A program made the translations under genes and the position numbers. Below the pieces are notes generated by a model that made no database searches, was not told the origin of the DNA, and saw nothing but the letters and a program-made list of their open reading frames with translations. From positions 1-64,000 of the IMG/VR virus record IMGVR_UViG_3300010354_000067: 64,000 nt of DNA; one strand, 5' to 3'. The DNA comes from a virus. Of the stretch, positions 1-9,178 are shown in pieces (within the stretch, counting starts at the first letter, position 1; each line of letters opens with the position of its first letter).

Positions 1-63
1 AAAGTCACTAATAGTAAAAGTTCATTACTTGCAGCATTTTTTGAATTTTATCGTTTCTATGAA

Positions 64-91
64 TTGCTAGGTATAGAAATCGCTGCTATAC
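64..91 (+). promoter_or_regulatory. Promoter for ribonucleotide reductase
   Basis: TTGCTA and TATACT separated by 16 nt, followed by a 35-nt leader that carries AAAGGAC before ATG 127. The match is a reading of consensus hexamers only. Confidence 0.45.
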
Positions 92-126
92 TAATGACTT
101 ATTACAATTCAAAGGACGGTGTTCAT

Positions 127-2070
127 ATGTCATTCATCAATGACAATGGATCAATTTCAGATCCATACAGAAACTTTATTCATGTATCAAGATACTCTCG
201 TTGGCTAGAAGAAAAGGGCCGCAGAGAAACTTGGGTGGAAACAGTAGATCGTTACATGGACTTTATGAAGAATCATCTTGTAAAGAACTATAACTATGAT
301 CCAAATGATATTAAGTTTTCACAGGTAAGAGATGCAATTCTTAATCACAAGGTTATGCCCTCCATGCGTGCTATGATGACCGCAGGGCCAGCATTAGAAA
401 GAGACAATATCGCAGCATATAACTGCTCTTTTATTGCTGTAGATAGCCTCAGAGCCTTCGATGAGGCTATGTATATTCTTATGAACGGAACTGGAGTAGG
501 ATTCTCCGTGGAGCAAAAGTATGTCAGCAATCTTCCAGTAATTTCAGAGGAATTCTATCCAACAAACACAACAATTGTTGTTGAAGATAGCAAGTTGGGT
601 TGGGCTAAGGCATATAAGGAACTAATTGGACTTCTTGTTACTGGACAGATTCCAGAATGGGACATGAGCAAGGTACGTCCAGCAGGAGCACGACTTAAGA
701 CATTTGGTGGTCGTGCATCAGGCCCAGAGCCACTTCATGATCTGTTTAATTTTACTGTTGAGCAATTCCAGATTGCTAAGGGCCGTCGCCTTAAGCCAAT
801 TGAGGCACACGATATTATGTGTAAGATTGGCGAGGTAGTTGTTGTTGGAGGAGTTCGTCGTTCAGCACTTATCTCACTCTCCAATCTTGATGATTTTGAG
901 ATGGCTAAGGCAAAGTCAGGACAATGGTGGGAGCAGGAGCCACAGCGTGCCCTTGCCAATAACTCAGCGGTATACAACGCAAAGCCAAACGTAGCACAAT
1001 TCCTAAGAGAATGGAGAAACCTTTATGAATCAAAATCGGGGGAGCGAGGAATTTATAATATGGATTCTGTTCGTAAGCATATTGATCGTTTCGGGCGTCG
1101 TGATTCTTCTAGGGTAATGGGAACAAACCCCTGTGGAGAAATTCTTCTTCGTCCAAATCAATTCTGTAATCTAACTGAGGTAGTTATTGATGCCAATGAT
1201 ACTGTTGACGATCTATTTGAAAAGGTTCGTGTTGCAACAATTCTTGGAACTTGGCAGTCAACATTGAGCAACTTTAAGTACATCCGTAAGACTTGGAAGG
1301 ATAATACTGAAGAGGAAAGACTTCTTGGCGTATCCCTAACAGGAATCTTTGGAAATAAGTTGACTGGAACTCTTCATAAGGATCTTGCAAACATGCTTGA
1401 GGAAATGCGTGGTTTAGCAGTATCTGTAAATATGGATGAGGCAGACACCTTGGGTATTGAGCACTCAGCATCAGTCACTACTGTTAAGCCATCTGGTACG
1501 GTGTCTCAGTTGACTGGAGTTTCTTCTGGAATTCACCCATGGTACTCAAAGCATTACATTCGCACTGTTCGTGCAGATAACAAAGATCCGCTAACTCAAT
1601 TCCTCAAGGACTTTGGAGTTCCAAATGAACCAGATGTAATGAAGCCAGATGCTACAACGGTATTTTCATTCCCAATTGCTGCACCAAAGAACGCGGTAGT
1701 TACAGAAGATCTTTCTGCTATTGATCATCTTGAAATATGGAAGACATACCGAACACATTGGACAGAACATAATCCATCTGTGACAATCAATGTTAAGGAA
1801 GATGAGTGGGTAGACGTAGCCGCTTGGGTATACAACAACTTTGATCATATTGGAGGAGTTTCTTTCCTACCAGCATCAGAGCACTCTTACAAGCAGGCTC
1901 CATACCAGCCAATTTCTGAGCAAGAATACAAGGATGCTGTTGCTGCCATGCCAAAGAGCATTCCTTGGGCATCACTTCCTCTTTATGAAATAGAAGACTC
2001 TACAACAGGATCTCAAGAACTGGCATGTACTGCTGGCGCATGTGATATTGTTGATTTAGTTTCTGCATAA
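127..2070 (+). CDS. nrdJ: Adenosylcobalamin-dependent (class II) ribonucleoside-triphosphate reductase
   Basis: Reduces ribonucleotides to deoxyribonucleotides using coenzyme B12, supplying dNTPs for phage replication. The protein (647 aa) follows the monomeric Lactobacillus leichmannii type. A first active-site Cys lies near residue 100 (AAYNCSF), the radical Cys near 336 in NPCGEI, and a second Cys 11 residues later in QFCNL. A TVKPSGT motif follows, and a C-terminal CxxxxC pair sits near 634/639 for re-reduction. These spacings match C119, C408/C419 and C731/C736 of the Lactobacillus enzyme. It is about 90 residues shorter than that enzyme. The frame stays open upstream to base 1, but ATG 127 has an AAAGGAC site and a promoter-like pair (TTGCTA at 64, TATACT at 86), so I start here. 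No intein is visible. Confidence 0.93.
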   Translation: MSFINDNGSISDPYRNFIHVSRYSRWLEEKGRRETWVETVDRYMDFMKNHLVKNYNYDPNDIKFSQVRDAILNHKVMPSMRAMMTAGPALERDNIAAYNCSFIAVDSLRAFDEAMYILMNGTGVGFSVEQKYVSNLPVISEEFYPTNTTIVVEDSKLGWAKAYKELIGLLVTGQIPEWDMSKVRPAGARLKTFGGRASGPEPLHDLFNFTVEQFQIAKGRRLKPIEAHDIMCKIGEVVVVGGVRRSALISLSNLDDFEMAKAKSGQWWEQEPQRALANNSAVYNAKPNVAQFLREWRNLYESKSGERGIYNMDSVRKHIDRFGRRDSSRVMGTNPCGEILLRPNQFCNLTEVVIDANDTVDDLFEKVRVATILGTWQSTLSNFKYIRKTWKDNTEEERLLGVSLTGIFGNKLTGTLHKDLANMLEEMRGLAVSVNMDEADTLGIEHSASVTTVKPSGTVSQLTGVSSGIHPWYSKHYIRTVRADNKDPLTQFLKDFGVPNEPDVMKPDATTVFSFPIAAPKNAVVTEDLSAIDHLEIWKTYRTHWTEHNPSVTINVKEDEWVDVAAWVYNNFDHIGGVSFLPASEHSYKQAPYQPISEQEYKDAVAAMPKSIPWASLPLYEIEDSTTGSQELACTAGACDIVDLVSA

Positions 2071-2086
2071 TAGGTCGATGGGCAGG

Positions 2087-2115
2087 GGAGGGTAGTTGGT
2101 TGAGGACTACCCTCC
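2087..2115 (+). terminator. Hairpin terminator after the reductase
   Basis: A perfect 10-bp stem (GGAGGGTAGT / ACTACCCTCC) with a 9-nt loop follows the reductase stop codon. Only a short T run follows, because the next promoter -10 begins 5 nt downstream. Confidence 0.7.
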
Positions 2116-2117
2116 TT

Positions 2118-2126
2118 TGCTATAAT
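2118..2126 (+). promoter_or_regulatory. Extended -10 promoter for the LamG-like gene
   Basis: TGC followed by TATAAT, located immediately after the terminator stem. The leader then contains AGGAGA before ATG 2143. Confidence 0.65.
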
Positions 2127-2142
2127 TAATTAGGAGATCTTA

Positions 2143-5100
2143 ATGAGCGTTGTTTCAAATCTTTATGCAGCCAAACTTTATTCAGAACATCCTCTTGCCA
2201 TTTGGCCCCTAGACGATGATGTTTCATACATATCTTTAATTACAGATCAGCAAAGAACTTTTGAAGCAGATTCTCCATATGCTGGATGGACAATTACTGG
2301 GGGAACAGCAAACGATAGCCTTCCTTTGCCAGATCAAGGATCACCATTTGATAGTGATATTTATGCGGGGATAGAGGGAAGTGTCCCCGCTGTTGATAAT
2401 ACAATGATTGAGGCAATAAGCCCAGCGCTATTCTCTTTTGATCAATGTAGTGAAGAGTTAGGAACATTTTCTGTTGGAATGTATTTATATCAGCAATCTG
2501 TATATGTAAACTACTACGAATTTGGATATAAGTATTATGATAACTTTTTGTCAAACTGGGTAGAGGTTCTTGAAACAGTTGATGCTACTCCAATAGAACA
2601 GTGGATTAGACTTGAGGCAACATTCAATATTGAAGAGTTTGATACAGACGACTGCTACCTTATTGTCCGCGCTAATGTTGATACTGGAGGTCTATCTGGA
2701 GATTACAACTTTATAATAAATGGTCTTACTGTTGGTCAATGGTCAGAAATCAGTTCGTCACAGAGCCTTGGAGCAACTACAGAAGCAGCGCCAGTATCTT
2801 CTGGAATTGTAAACGATGTTGTTCCAGCAGATCAGTATGGAATTCTTGAAGACAACGGATATTATGTAGTTGAAAATGGAAAACTTTTAGCAAAAAATGA
2901 AGGAATTCCAATGGTCTTTGGATCAAGTAATGTTACAAAAATATATCCTTCATCAGATGAAACTGCTTCGTTTATATTTCCTGGAAAAACTATGCTTTCT
3001 GAGGACGGAAGATATAAAGACTTCACCCTTGAGTTTTGGCTAAAGATAAGACCAACGACAAAAGAATCAAGAAAGATAATTGGACCACTAGATTCTGAAG
3101 ATGGATTATATGTAACAGAAGGATTTATAGCCCTTGTTATTGACGGAAAATTTACTGCTCACAATATCTCTGAATGGTATAGACCAATGATTGTTCATAT
3201 ATCTTTAAGAGAAGAAACAGTATCTCTCTTTATCAATGGTGAGCAGGTCGGTCAAATAACAATTGATAGAGAAAACATGGAATTACAAGACAGCGATTGG
3301 TTCGGAGTCTATAGTTATTCAGATATAAATGTAATGGAGATTGACTGTATATCAATATTCCCATATTCTATTCCATCTATCATTGCTAAGAAAAGATTTG
3401 TGTGGGGACAAGGAACAGATCCAATAGAAATTGTTAATGATTCCTTTAATGGAGAAGAGGCAGTTATTAGTTTTGCAAATGCAAATTATACTGCAAACAG
3501 AATATATCCAGATAAAGAAAGATGGGATGCTGGATACTATAACAATCTTGTTGCAACAACATCATCTATTTCTGTTCCGCAATATTCTTTACCAGATGTA
3601 TATTTAAGTGGTAGAGATATAAAAGAATGGTATGAAGATAATAAACTAGTTAATGATGCAGAATATCCCTTAGGAGATCATCCAAAATTTATTACGTTTA
3701 GGCCAAATCTAAATGCTGGTTCATGGGAGCCTGTTGGTGGAACAAACTGGACAGAACAATGCTACATAAACTTTACATCACTAACATTCCTATCAAATCC
3801 ACTAAGTGCAATTTATGGAATTTTTGAGGTAGAAGAAGAGGTATTAGAATCAAGGCCTCTTATAAAAATTGTTAATGGAATAAATGGAAAGGTATTTGAG
3901 GTTGCAATTGATGGATATGATGTTACATACGTTTTTGATGGAACAGAATTAGACGGAACAGGGTTTACTGTAACAAATAGTCACTTTGCTGTCGGTTTCC
4001 ACATCCCTACCCTATCAAATGCATTTAATTATGAACTTGCATCATTCTTTGGATCTCCAGAAGTTCTTCAGATGTATGTCGGTGGAGATGGGACAACAAC
4101 CTTTGAAGGCAAAATATATAGAGTGGGATTTTCTGATCAACTAAACTATGGAGAAATCGAAGATCAGTTTGACAATGAAACTGGAATTGTAGATTACACT
4201 AGTGATGAACTTCTTGAAGCACATTATGCATCCTATACGCTGTCTCCATTCTTCAGATACAATCAATTCTTTTTAGACATTTCAGTTTCTTCTCAGTGGG
4301 AAGAGTATTTTCCACTATCATCTTTTGCTTCATACATATCTCAAAGAAACGGATCAAGATTTTATGATCTTGATTACTTGCAAATAAATTTTGGATACCC
4401 ATCTCTAATTGAAATAGTTGAAACTATTATTGATAATCCAAACTGGGTATATCAAGAGTTACTTGAAGAATATGCTTATCCAATTCAAAAAAGTTATGCA
4501 ATTTTAGATAACTCAGCGCTTACTGGATACACAGACTATGCAGACCTTGCAGAAAATACTACAGTAGTATTTGAAATTGATACATCTGGATCATCCTTGG
4601 ATGCATTTGTTACGTTCCAACTTTTAGCAGAGGGAGCAGATGAGCCTCTTACAAGTTTTACAAATCTTAAAGAGTTAACAGATTCCTATACAATATATGC
4701 AGATGAGGAAAATACAAATCTTGATCCATTTAAAGCATATAAGACAAAGTTTAGAATAGTAGACGGAACAGTAATATATCCACCAAAAACAATTAACTTT
4801 AAAAATGTGGCTATTGTTGTTCATTTTGTTATTCAACAAGATGGAATTATCAGCAACCCACTTAGAGTTAGGAATCTTGAAATTACGTCTAAGGCACTCA
4901 ATGAGAGTTCCCTCACGCCCATTGGAACAAAGTCTGGTATGCAGATTTATCCATATACAAAGACTGGAATATATTACAGCGGAAAGTCAAAGAATCCTGT
5001 TATGATTGGAAAGGACAATCTTCCATATCTATATCTCACAGAAAAGGGCGGCATAAAGGTTTTACAAACTGATCAAGATAAAGAATACGGAATTATTGTT

Positions 5101-5805
5101 CCAATAAATGCTGCAAAGAGTTCTAACTACATTCTTGGTGCTGCACAGTTATTTATGAAGTATGATATTTTCAATACCCCCGTGGTAGAGTTCCCAGTAT
5201 TCTCATTGACACATCAAGATGGATTTATTGAGTTTACAGTAGAGCCAGATATTAATGCTAATAGATTTAAGATTGCAGCAAGAAATGGAATTACAAAACA
5301 AGAGTATAGTGGAATAACATTTTATCAAAACGGTATACCAGTAAAGAATCCATACGTTATGAAAAACCAGTGGAATGTTATAGGCTTTACATTTGACTCT
5401 CCTCTAGATATGTCTAACTTCACTGGATCTATAAATCTTTTGTATGGTGCTTCATATGACAACGTTTCATTCTTTAAGACCAGTGGACTTAATGAGTTTA
5501 GTATTGTAATTCCAAGACCATGGAGCAGCGTCTTATTTGATGCAGATATTGATCCAATAAACAACCTTGATTGGCAGTATTGGTATGATGAAAATGGAGT
5601 GCTTACCATTCCAAATGAATGGAGAGATGTTTATATTCTTGATGAAGCAACCGTATTTTCTACAACTCCATCAAACATCTATTCCTCATATGTAGGAACA
5701 AATATTGTTGTGATGGATGATAATACTGGAATTTCGATTGCAGAGGATGACTTTAGCATGTATGCAGACGCAACATGGCTAAAAGTTGTTGATAAACCAG
5801 TATAG
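2143..5805 (+). CDS. Large virion protein with LamG/concanavalin-like domain
   Basis: A 1220-residue protein I place among virion or receptor-binding proteins by composition: rich in Tyr, Asn, Ile and beta-strand patterns, with few charged helices. Around residues 285-400 there is a LamG/concanavalin-like stretch (FTLEFWLKI ... SLFINGEQVGQI), a fold often used for carbohydrate or surface binding. Similar FEVAIDGYDVTY and FTGSINLLYGAS segments further on suggest repeated jelly-roll domains. It has its own terminator-promoter boundary and an AGGAGA site. It lies upstream of the portal gene, unusual for an adsorption protein, which normally follows the tape measure. A tail fibre or a head-attached fibre are both possible; no catalytic motif is visible. 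Confidence 0.6.
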   Translation: MSVVSNLYAAKLYSEHPLAIWPLDDDVSYISLITDQQRTFEADSPYAGWTITGGTANDSLPLPDQGSPFDSDIYAGIEGSVPAVDNTMIEAISPALFSFDQCSEELGTFSVGMYLYQQSVYVNYYEFGYKYYDNFLSNWVEVLETVDATPIEQWIRLEATFNIEEFDTDDCYLIVRANVDTGGLSGDYNFIINGLTVGQWSEISSSQSLGATTEAAPVSSGIVNDVVPADQYGILEDNGYYVVENGKLLAKNEGIPMVFGSSNVTKIYPSSDETASFIFPGKTMLSEDGRYKDFTLEFWLKIRPTTKESRKIIGPLDSEDGLYVTEGFIALVIDGKFTAHNISEWYRPMIVHISLREETVSLFINGEQVGQITIDRENMELQDSDWFGVYSYSDINVMEIDCISIFPYSIPSIIAKKRFVWGQGTDPIEIVNDSFNGEEAVISFANANYTANRIYPDKERWDAGYYNNLVATTSSISVPQYSLPDVYLSGRDIKEWYEDNKLVNDAEYPLGDHPKFITFRPNLNAGSWEPVGGTNWTEQCYINFTSLTFLSNPLSAIYGIFEVEEEVLESRPLIKIVNGINGKVFEVAIDGYDVTYVFDGTELDGTGFTVTNSHFAVGFHIPTLSNAFNYELASFFGSPEVLQMYVGGDGTTTFEGKIYRVGFSDQLNYGEIEDQFDNETGIVDYTSDELLEAHYASYTLSPFFRYNQFFLDISVSSQWEEYFPLSSFASYISQRNGSRFYDLDYLQINFGYPSLIEIVETIIDNPNWVYQELLEEYAYPIQKSYAILDNSALTGYTDYADLAENTTVVFEIDTSGSSLDAFVTFQLLAEGADEPLTSFTNLKELTDSYTIYADEENTNLDPFKAYKTKFRIVDGTVIYPPKTINFKNVAIVVHFVIQQDGIISNPLRVRNLEITSKALNESSLTPIGTKSGMQIYPYTKTGIYYSGKSKNPVMIGKDNLPYLYLTEKGGIKVLQTDQDKEYGIIVPINAAKSSNYILGAAQLFMKYDIFNTPVVEFPVFSLTHQDGFIEFTVEPDINANRFKIAARNGITKQEYSGITFYQNGIPVKNPYVMKNQWNVIGFTFDSPLDMSNFTGSINLLYGASYDNVSFFKTSGLNEFSIVIPRPWSSVLFDADIDPINNLDWQYWYDENGVLTIPNEWRDVYILDEATVFSTTPSNIYSSYVGTNIVVMDDNTGISIAEDDFSMYADATWLKVVDKPV

Positions 5806-5816
5806 TCTGCTATAAT
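5789..5816 (+). promoter_or_regulatory. Promoter giving a leaderless transcript for the pre-portal gene
   Basis: TTGATA, 16-nt spacer and TATAAT preceded by TGC. Exactly 6 nt separate the -10 from ATG 5823, so the start codon should be at or next to the transcription start. Confidence 0.65.
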
Positions 5817-5822
5817 TTAACC

Positions 5823-6191
5823 ATGAGCAATACAAGAAAGCCAAAAATTGGCAAGTCTAAGGCCACAGTCATTCATAAGAACTCCGACTGGGGACTTTAC
5901 TTCTGGAAACTTCCAAGTGGACACCTTTTTCATGACGGACAAGGAAACCTCCTTAATATTCCCGCAATGAAGCACGACCTCGCCAAGATTGCAGAACTTA
6001 GAAAGGCTGCTGCCCATTATGGACAACCAGAAGGAACCCCATGGTTTTATCCTGGAATTAAGAGAGCATCTGAAGAAACATATTCTGAGCAGGTAGATAG
6101 AATGAAGAATGGTCTAATTCCTAACCTTAATGATATGGGAGCCGTATACGATGCTCAGCAAACTCTAAGAAAGTATGGCGACGAAGGATGA
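5823..6191 (+). CDS. Small basic protein of unknown function upstream of portal
   Basis: A 122-residue protein with a basic N-terminus (TRKPKIGKSK) and a central FWKLPSGHLFHDGQGN segment. I do not recognise the family. There is no Shine-Dalgarno site: the promoter -10 ends 6 nt before the ATG, predicting leaderless translation. The stop overlaps the portal ATG (GATGACAG), so the two are translationally coupled. The position suggests a role in head assembly or packaging, but nothing in the sequence shows it. Confidence 0.75.
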   Translation: MSNTRKPKIGKSKATVIHKNSDWGLYFWKLPSGHLFHDGQGNLLNIPAMKHDLAKIAELRKAAAHYGQPEGTPWFYPGIKRASEETYSEQVDRMKNGLIPNLNDMGAVYDAQQTLRKYGDEG

Positions 6192-7831
6192 CAGAAAGAC
6201 AAGAAATTGTCATCAGATACTCTGATGAAATTGATGCAGAAAATGAATTTTCTTCACAAGATCCATTTAATAAATCTTGGGAGGAAATCAAGGATATGCG
6301 TGGGCTAAATGTCAATTTCAAAAGAAGAACAAGTCGTGCAGAAAATAAGATAGAGAAGGCAATTTCTAATATTCCTACAAATAGGATGGGCCAAGTTACT
6401 GGAGTATATGCTCAGACTGCTCATGTAAGAGCCTCTGGAATTGACAATACTGAATCAAAGCAGTTAAACCCAGGAGAAGTTTTTAGAAATGGTTACGGTG
6501 TTTTTGATGTAATTACTCCACCATACAACCTATATGAACTTGCTAGTTTTTATGATACAAACTTTGCGAATCACGCAGCCATTGATGCCAAGGTAGCAAA
6601 TACCGTTGGCCTTGGATATTATTTTGATACTGCTCCAGACGTTGTTATGCGAATGGAAAACATGGAAAACGAAAGCGCCATGCTCAAGGCTAAGAGAAGG
6701 CTAGAGCGTATCAAGGGTGACGCAATGGAATGGCTAGAAAGCCTTAATGACGAAGATAGTTTTCTTACAACTATGGAAAAGATTTATACAGACCTAGAAT
6801 CCACAGGCAATGGATACATGGAGGTTGGAAGAACTGTAACAGGTGAAATTGGCTATATTGGTCACATTCCATCAACAACAATGAGAGTAAGAAGAATTCG
6901 TGATGGATTTACTCAAATTGTTGCTGGACAGATTGTATACTTCAGAAATTTTGGTGCTACAAATCCAAATCCAATTACAGATGACCCAAGACCTAATGAG
7001 GTTATTCATTTCAAGGCATATTCACCTTTGAATACCTTCTATGGAGTTCCTGATATTCTTTCTGCATATCTTTCTCTCAAGGGAGATCAGTTGGCATCTC
7101 AGTTTAATATTGATTACTTTGAAAATAAGGCTGTTCCTCGTTATATTGTTGTGGTCAAGGGCGCTAGACTTGATCGTGAGTCAGAGGACAGACTCTTTAG
7201 ATTCTTGCAGACAGGTCTTAAGGGACAGAATCATAGAACACTTTATGTTCCACTTCCAGCAGACTCTGAAGGAAATAAGATTGAGTTTGAGATGAAGCCA
7301 ATTGAGGCTAATGTTCAAGAAGCCTCGTTTGAAAAGTATCACCAAAAGAATCGTGATGATATTCTTATGGCACATCAAGTTCCGCTATCTAAGTTGGGTG
7401 GTGTTGATACAGGCGGCTTGGCTGCTGCTTTGGCACAGGATCGCACATTTAAGGAGCAGGTAACTCGTCCAGCACAACGTTATGTAGAAAAGATGGTAAA
7501 TAAGATTGTAAAGACAAAAACTGATCTTATTAACCTTAAGTTTAAGGAACTTACTCTAACAGACGAAGTTGCACAGTCTCAAATCTTTGAAAGATATGTC
7601 AAGACGCAAATTATGACACCAGATGAGGCTAGGGAGAAGTTGGGTATGCCCTCAAGACCAGATGGTGATGGAAATGCTCCGTTCTCTATGAGTCCAAGGC
7701 AGGCAACAGATGCTCGTGCCAATCTTGCACAGAACAGAGAGCGAGATTCAGAAAGGACCAACAATGCGTCTGATAGTGTCGCTACCACAAATGGAAGAAA
7801 CCCTCAAGGTGAGGGAAGAAGGACACAGTAA
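6188..7831 (+). CDS. Portal protein
   Basis: A 547-residue protein that would form the dodecameric ring through which DNA enters the head and to which the tail attaches. Recognised from the LYELASFYDTNFANHAAIDAK start of the core, the conserved YMEVGR and IVYFRNFG segments around residues 210-255, EVIHFKAYSPLNTFYGVPD around 275-290, and a C-terminal helical region with QVPLSKLGGVDTGGLAAA, which is typical of HK97/SPP1-family portals in actinophages. It is followed by the maturation protease and capsid genes in the usual order. The C-terminal 60 residues are polar and low complexity. Confidence 0.9.
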   Translation: MTERQEIVIRYSDEIDAENEFSSQDPFNKSWEEIKDMRGLNVNFKRRTSRAENKIEKAISNIPTNRMGQVTGVYAQTAHVRASGIDNTESKQLNPGEVFRNGYGVFDVITPPYNLYELASFYDTNFANHAAIDAKVANTVGLGYYFDTAPDVVMRMENMENESAMLKAKRRLERIKGDAMEWLESLNDEDSFLTTMEKIYTDLESTGNGYMEVGRTVTGEIGYIGHIPSTTMRVRRIRDGFTQIVAGQIVYFRNFGATNPNPITDDPRPNEVIHFKAYSPLNTFYGVPDILSAYLSLKGDQLASQFNIDYFENKAVPRYIVVVKGARLDRESEDRLFRFLQTGLKGQNHRTLYVPLPADSEGNKIEFEMKPIEANVQEASFEKYHQKNRDDILMAHQVPLSKLGGVDTGGLAAALAQDRTFKEQVTRPAQRYVEKMVNKIVKTKTDLINLKFKELTLTDEVAQSQIFERYVKTQIMTPDEAREKLGMPSRPDGDGNAPFSMSPRQATDARANLAQNRERDSERTNNASDSVATTNGRNPQGEGRRTQ

Positions 7832-7851
7832 CAATTTGATAAAATTGTTGG

Positions 7852-7857
7852 TATAAT
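7852..7857 (+). promoter_or_regulatory. Extended -10 promoter at the protease gene start
   Basis: TGG followed by TATAAT directly abuts ATG 7858. A transcript starting 6-7 nt downstream would begin just before the second in-frame ATG at 7867. Confidence 0.5.
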
Positions 7858-9147
7858 ATGAATAGTATGGATATTTGTAAGGCGCACTGGGTGTCTGATG
7901 GGAACAATCTCCGTCTTTCAATGCCAATAGCCAAAGTAGACAAAGAGCGAAGAATGGTTTCAGGATTCGCTACTCTTGATAATATTGATCGTCAGGGAGA
8001 CATTGTTCCATCTGATGCTAGTGTTAAGGCTTTCGAAAAATTCCGTGGCAACATTAGAGAAATGCACGATGAGAAGAAGGCCGTAGGAAAACTCGTATCA
8101 TTTAAGGAAGATTCTTTCTTTGATCAGGAATCAGGAAAGATCTACAAGGGTGTTTTTGTATCTGCTTATGTAAGCAAGGGCGCTCAGGATACATGGGAAA
8201 AGGTTCTTGATGGAACACTTACAGGCTTTTCAATCGGTGGCAGCGTAAAAGATTATGAAGATACATATGATGAAAAAATGGATAAGTCAATTAGAATTAT
8301 TAAAGAATATGATCTTTTTGAACTATCACTAGTTGATAATCCTGCCAACCAATACGCAAATGTCATTAGCATTGAAAAGGGTCATACTGGAGGGTATCTT
8401 TCTAAGGCTCTCATTGAGAACGTATTTTGGTGCAGTGAGGACGATATCGTTCAACTATCTGCTGGTAGCACATCAGACTGCCCACGATGCGACAAGGGTA
8501 TGAATAACATTGGTTTCGTAGAAACTAGTGACGCAGAAAAGGCAGAGGTAGTAAAGTCTCTTCTTTCTACTATTAAAAATGATGTAAAGGAGGTAAGCAA
8601 GATGAACGAAGAAACAATTGAGACAGCCTCCACAGAAGAAGCAGCAGAAACTGTTGTAGAAGAAACTGTAGAAAAGGCTGTTGAATCAGAAGTAGAAAAG
8701 TCTGATGTTGATGTTGAAAAGGCCGTAGTCGAAGAAGAAACAGTTCCTGAGGCTGGTACGGCAGATGAGACAGAAGCAGAATCCATGGACGAAGAGGACG
8801 ACATGGAGGATAAGGCAATGAGTGCTGGCGGCAAGGGTTATGATGATGAACTCAAGCCAACAAAGGCTCTTGCCGATGAGATGAATTCTGCTTTCAACGC
8901 TCTTGCTGACACCATTAAGGCTCTTAATGAGAAGATTGAAGAACTCAACAAGACTGTTACAGGTGTTAAGCAGGAAGTTGATACAGTAAAGAATGAGTTT
9001 GGAAAGCGCGTAGATGCTGTGGAAAAGGATACCGCTTTCCGTAAGTCTGGCGATCTTGGCGAGGTCGTGCAGGAGCCAATTTTCGAAAAGGCTCAAAAAT
9101 CACTATGGGGCGGTCGTTTCCTCACAAAGTCCGACCTATTTGCATAA
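7858..9147 (+). CDS. Capsid maturation protease with C-terminal scaffold domain
   Basis: A 429-residue protein. Residues about 20-170 are an S78-type (HK97) prohead protease: VSGFATLDNIDRQGD, a probable catalytic His in REMHDEKK, the Ser in GTLTGFSIGG, and ELSLVDNPANQ. Around 185-220 there is a small Cys cluster (WCSEDD, CPRC). From about 245 the protein becomes a Glu/Val/Thr-rich low-complexity stretch and then a coiled coil ending in a basic tail, as in scaffolding proteins. Neither ATG 7858 nor ATG 7867 has a ribosome site; 7867 fits the promoter better. A strong internal start lies at 8602 (see the nested gene). The major capsid gene follows, as expected. Confidence 0.87.
   Translation: MNSMDICKAHWVSDGNNLRLSMPIAKVDKERRMVSGFATLDNIDRQGDIVPSDASVKAFEKFRGNIREMHDEKKAVGKLVSFKEDSFFDQESGKIYKGVFVSAYVSKGAQDTWEKVLDGTLTGFSIGGSVKDYEDTYDEKMDKSIRIIKEYDLFELSLVDNPANQYANVISIEKGHTGGYLSKALIENVFWCSEDDIVQLSAGSTSDCPRCDKGMNNIGFVETSDAEKAEVVKSLLSTIKNDVKEVSKMNEETIETASTEEAAETVVEETVEKAVESEVEKSDVDVEKAVVEEETVPEAGTADETEAESMDEEDDMEDKAMSAGGKGYDDELKPTKALADEMNSAFNALADTIKALNEKIEELNKTVTGVKQEVDTVKNEFGKRVDAVEKDTAFRKSGDLGEVVQEPIFEKAQKSLWGGRFLTKSDLFA
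8602..9147 (+). CDS. Nested in-frame scaffold protein
   Basis: Inside the protease gene, AAAGGAGGT at 8587-8595 lies 6-8 nt before ATG 8602, which is in the same frame. This is a near-perfect anti-Shine-Dalgarno match in the middle of a coding region. Translation from it gives a 181-residue acidic protein: a Glu/Val-rich N-terminal half, a coiled coil (ALNEKIEELNKTVTGVKQEV) and a basic C-terminus ending in KSDLFA. That is the make-up of a scaffolding protein that binds capsid subunits. The arrangement matches lambda gpC/gpNu3, where a protease and scaffold share a C-terminus. Expression of the short form is inferred. Confidence 0.7.
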   Translation: MNEETIETASTEEAAETVVEETVEKAVESEVEKSDVDVEKAVVEEETVPEAGTADETEAESMDEEDDMEDKAMSAGGKGYDDELKPTKALADEMNSAFNALADTIKALNEKIEELNKTVTGVKQEVDTVKNEFGKRVDAVEKDTAFRKSGDLGEVVQEPIFEKAQKSLWGGRFLTKSDLFA

Positions 9148-9178
9148 AATACTAAAAGAAAAACGGAGGTGAAATACA

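Noticed and set aside
64-126. Upstream extension of the reductase frame to base 1 or TTG 64
   Set aside because: ATG 127 has a ribosome site and the homologous region begins just after it; a promoter lies in the upstream part.
1132-1167. Intein in the ribonucleotide reductase
   Set aside because: The active-site Cys pair keeps its normal 11-residue spacing and the motifs are uninterrupted.
8451-8834. Minus-strand Ser-rich 127-codon ORF
   Set aside because: It is the complement of the Glu/Val-rich scaffold repeat; composition is explained by the opposite strand and there is no ribosome site.
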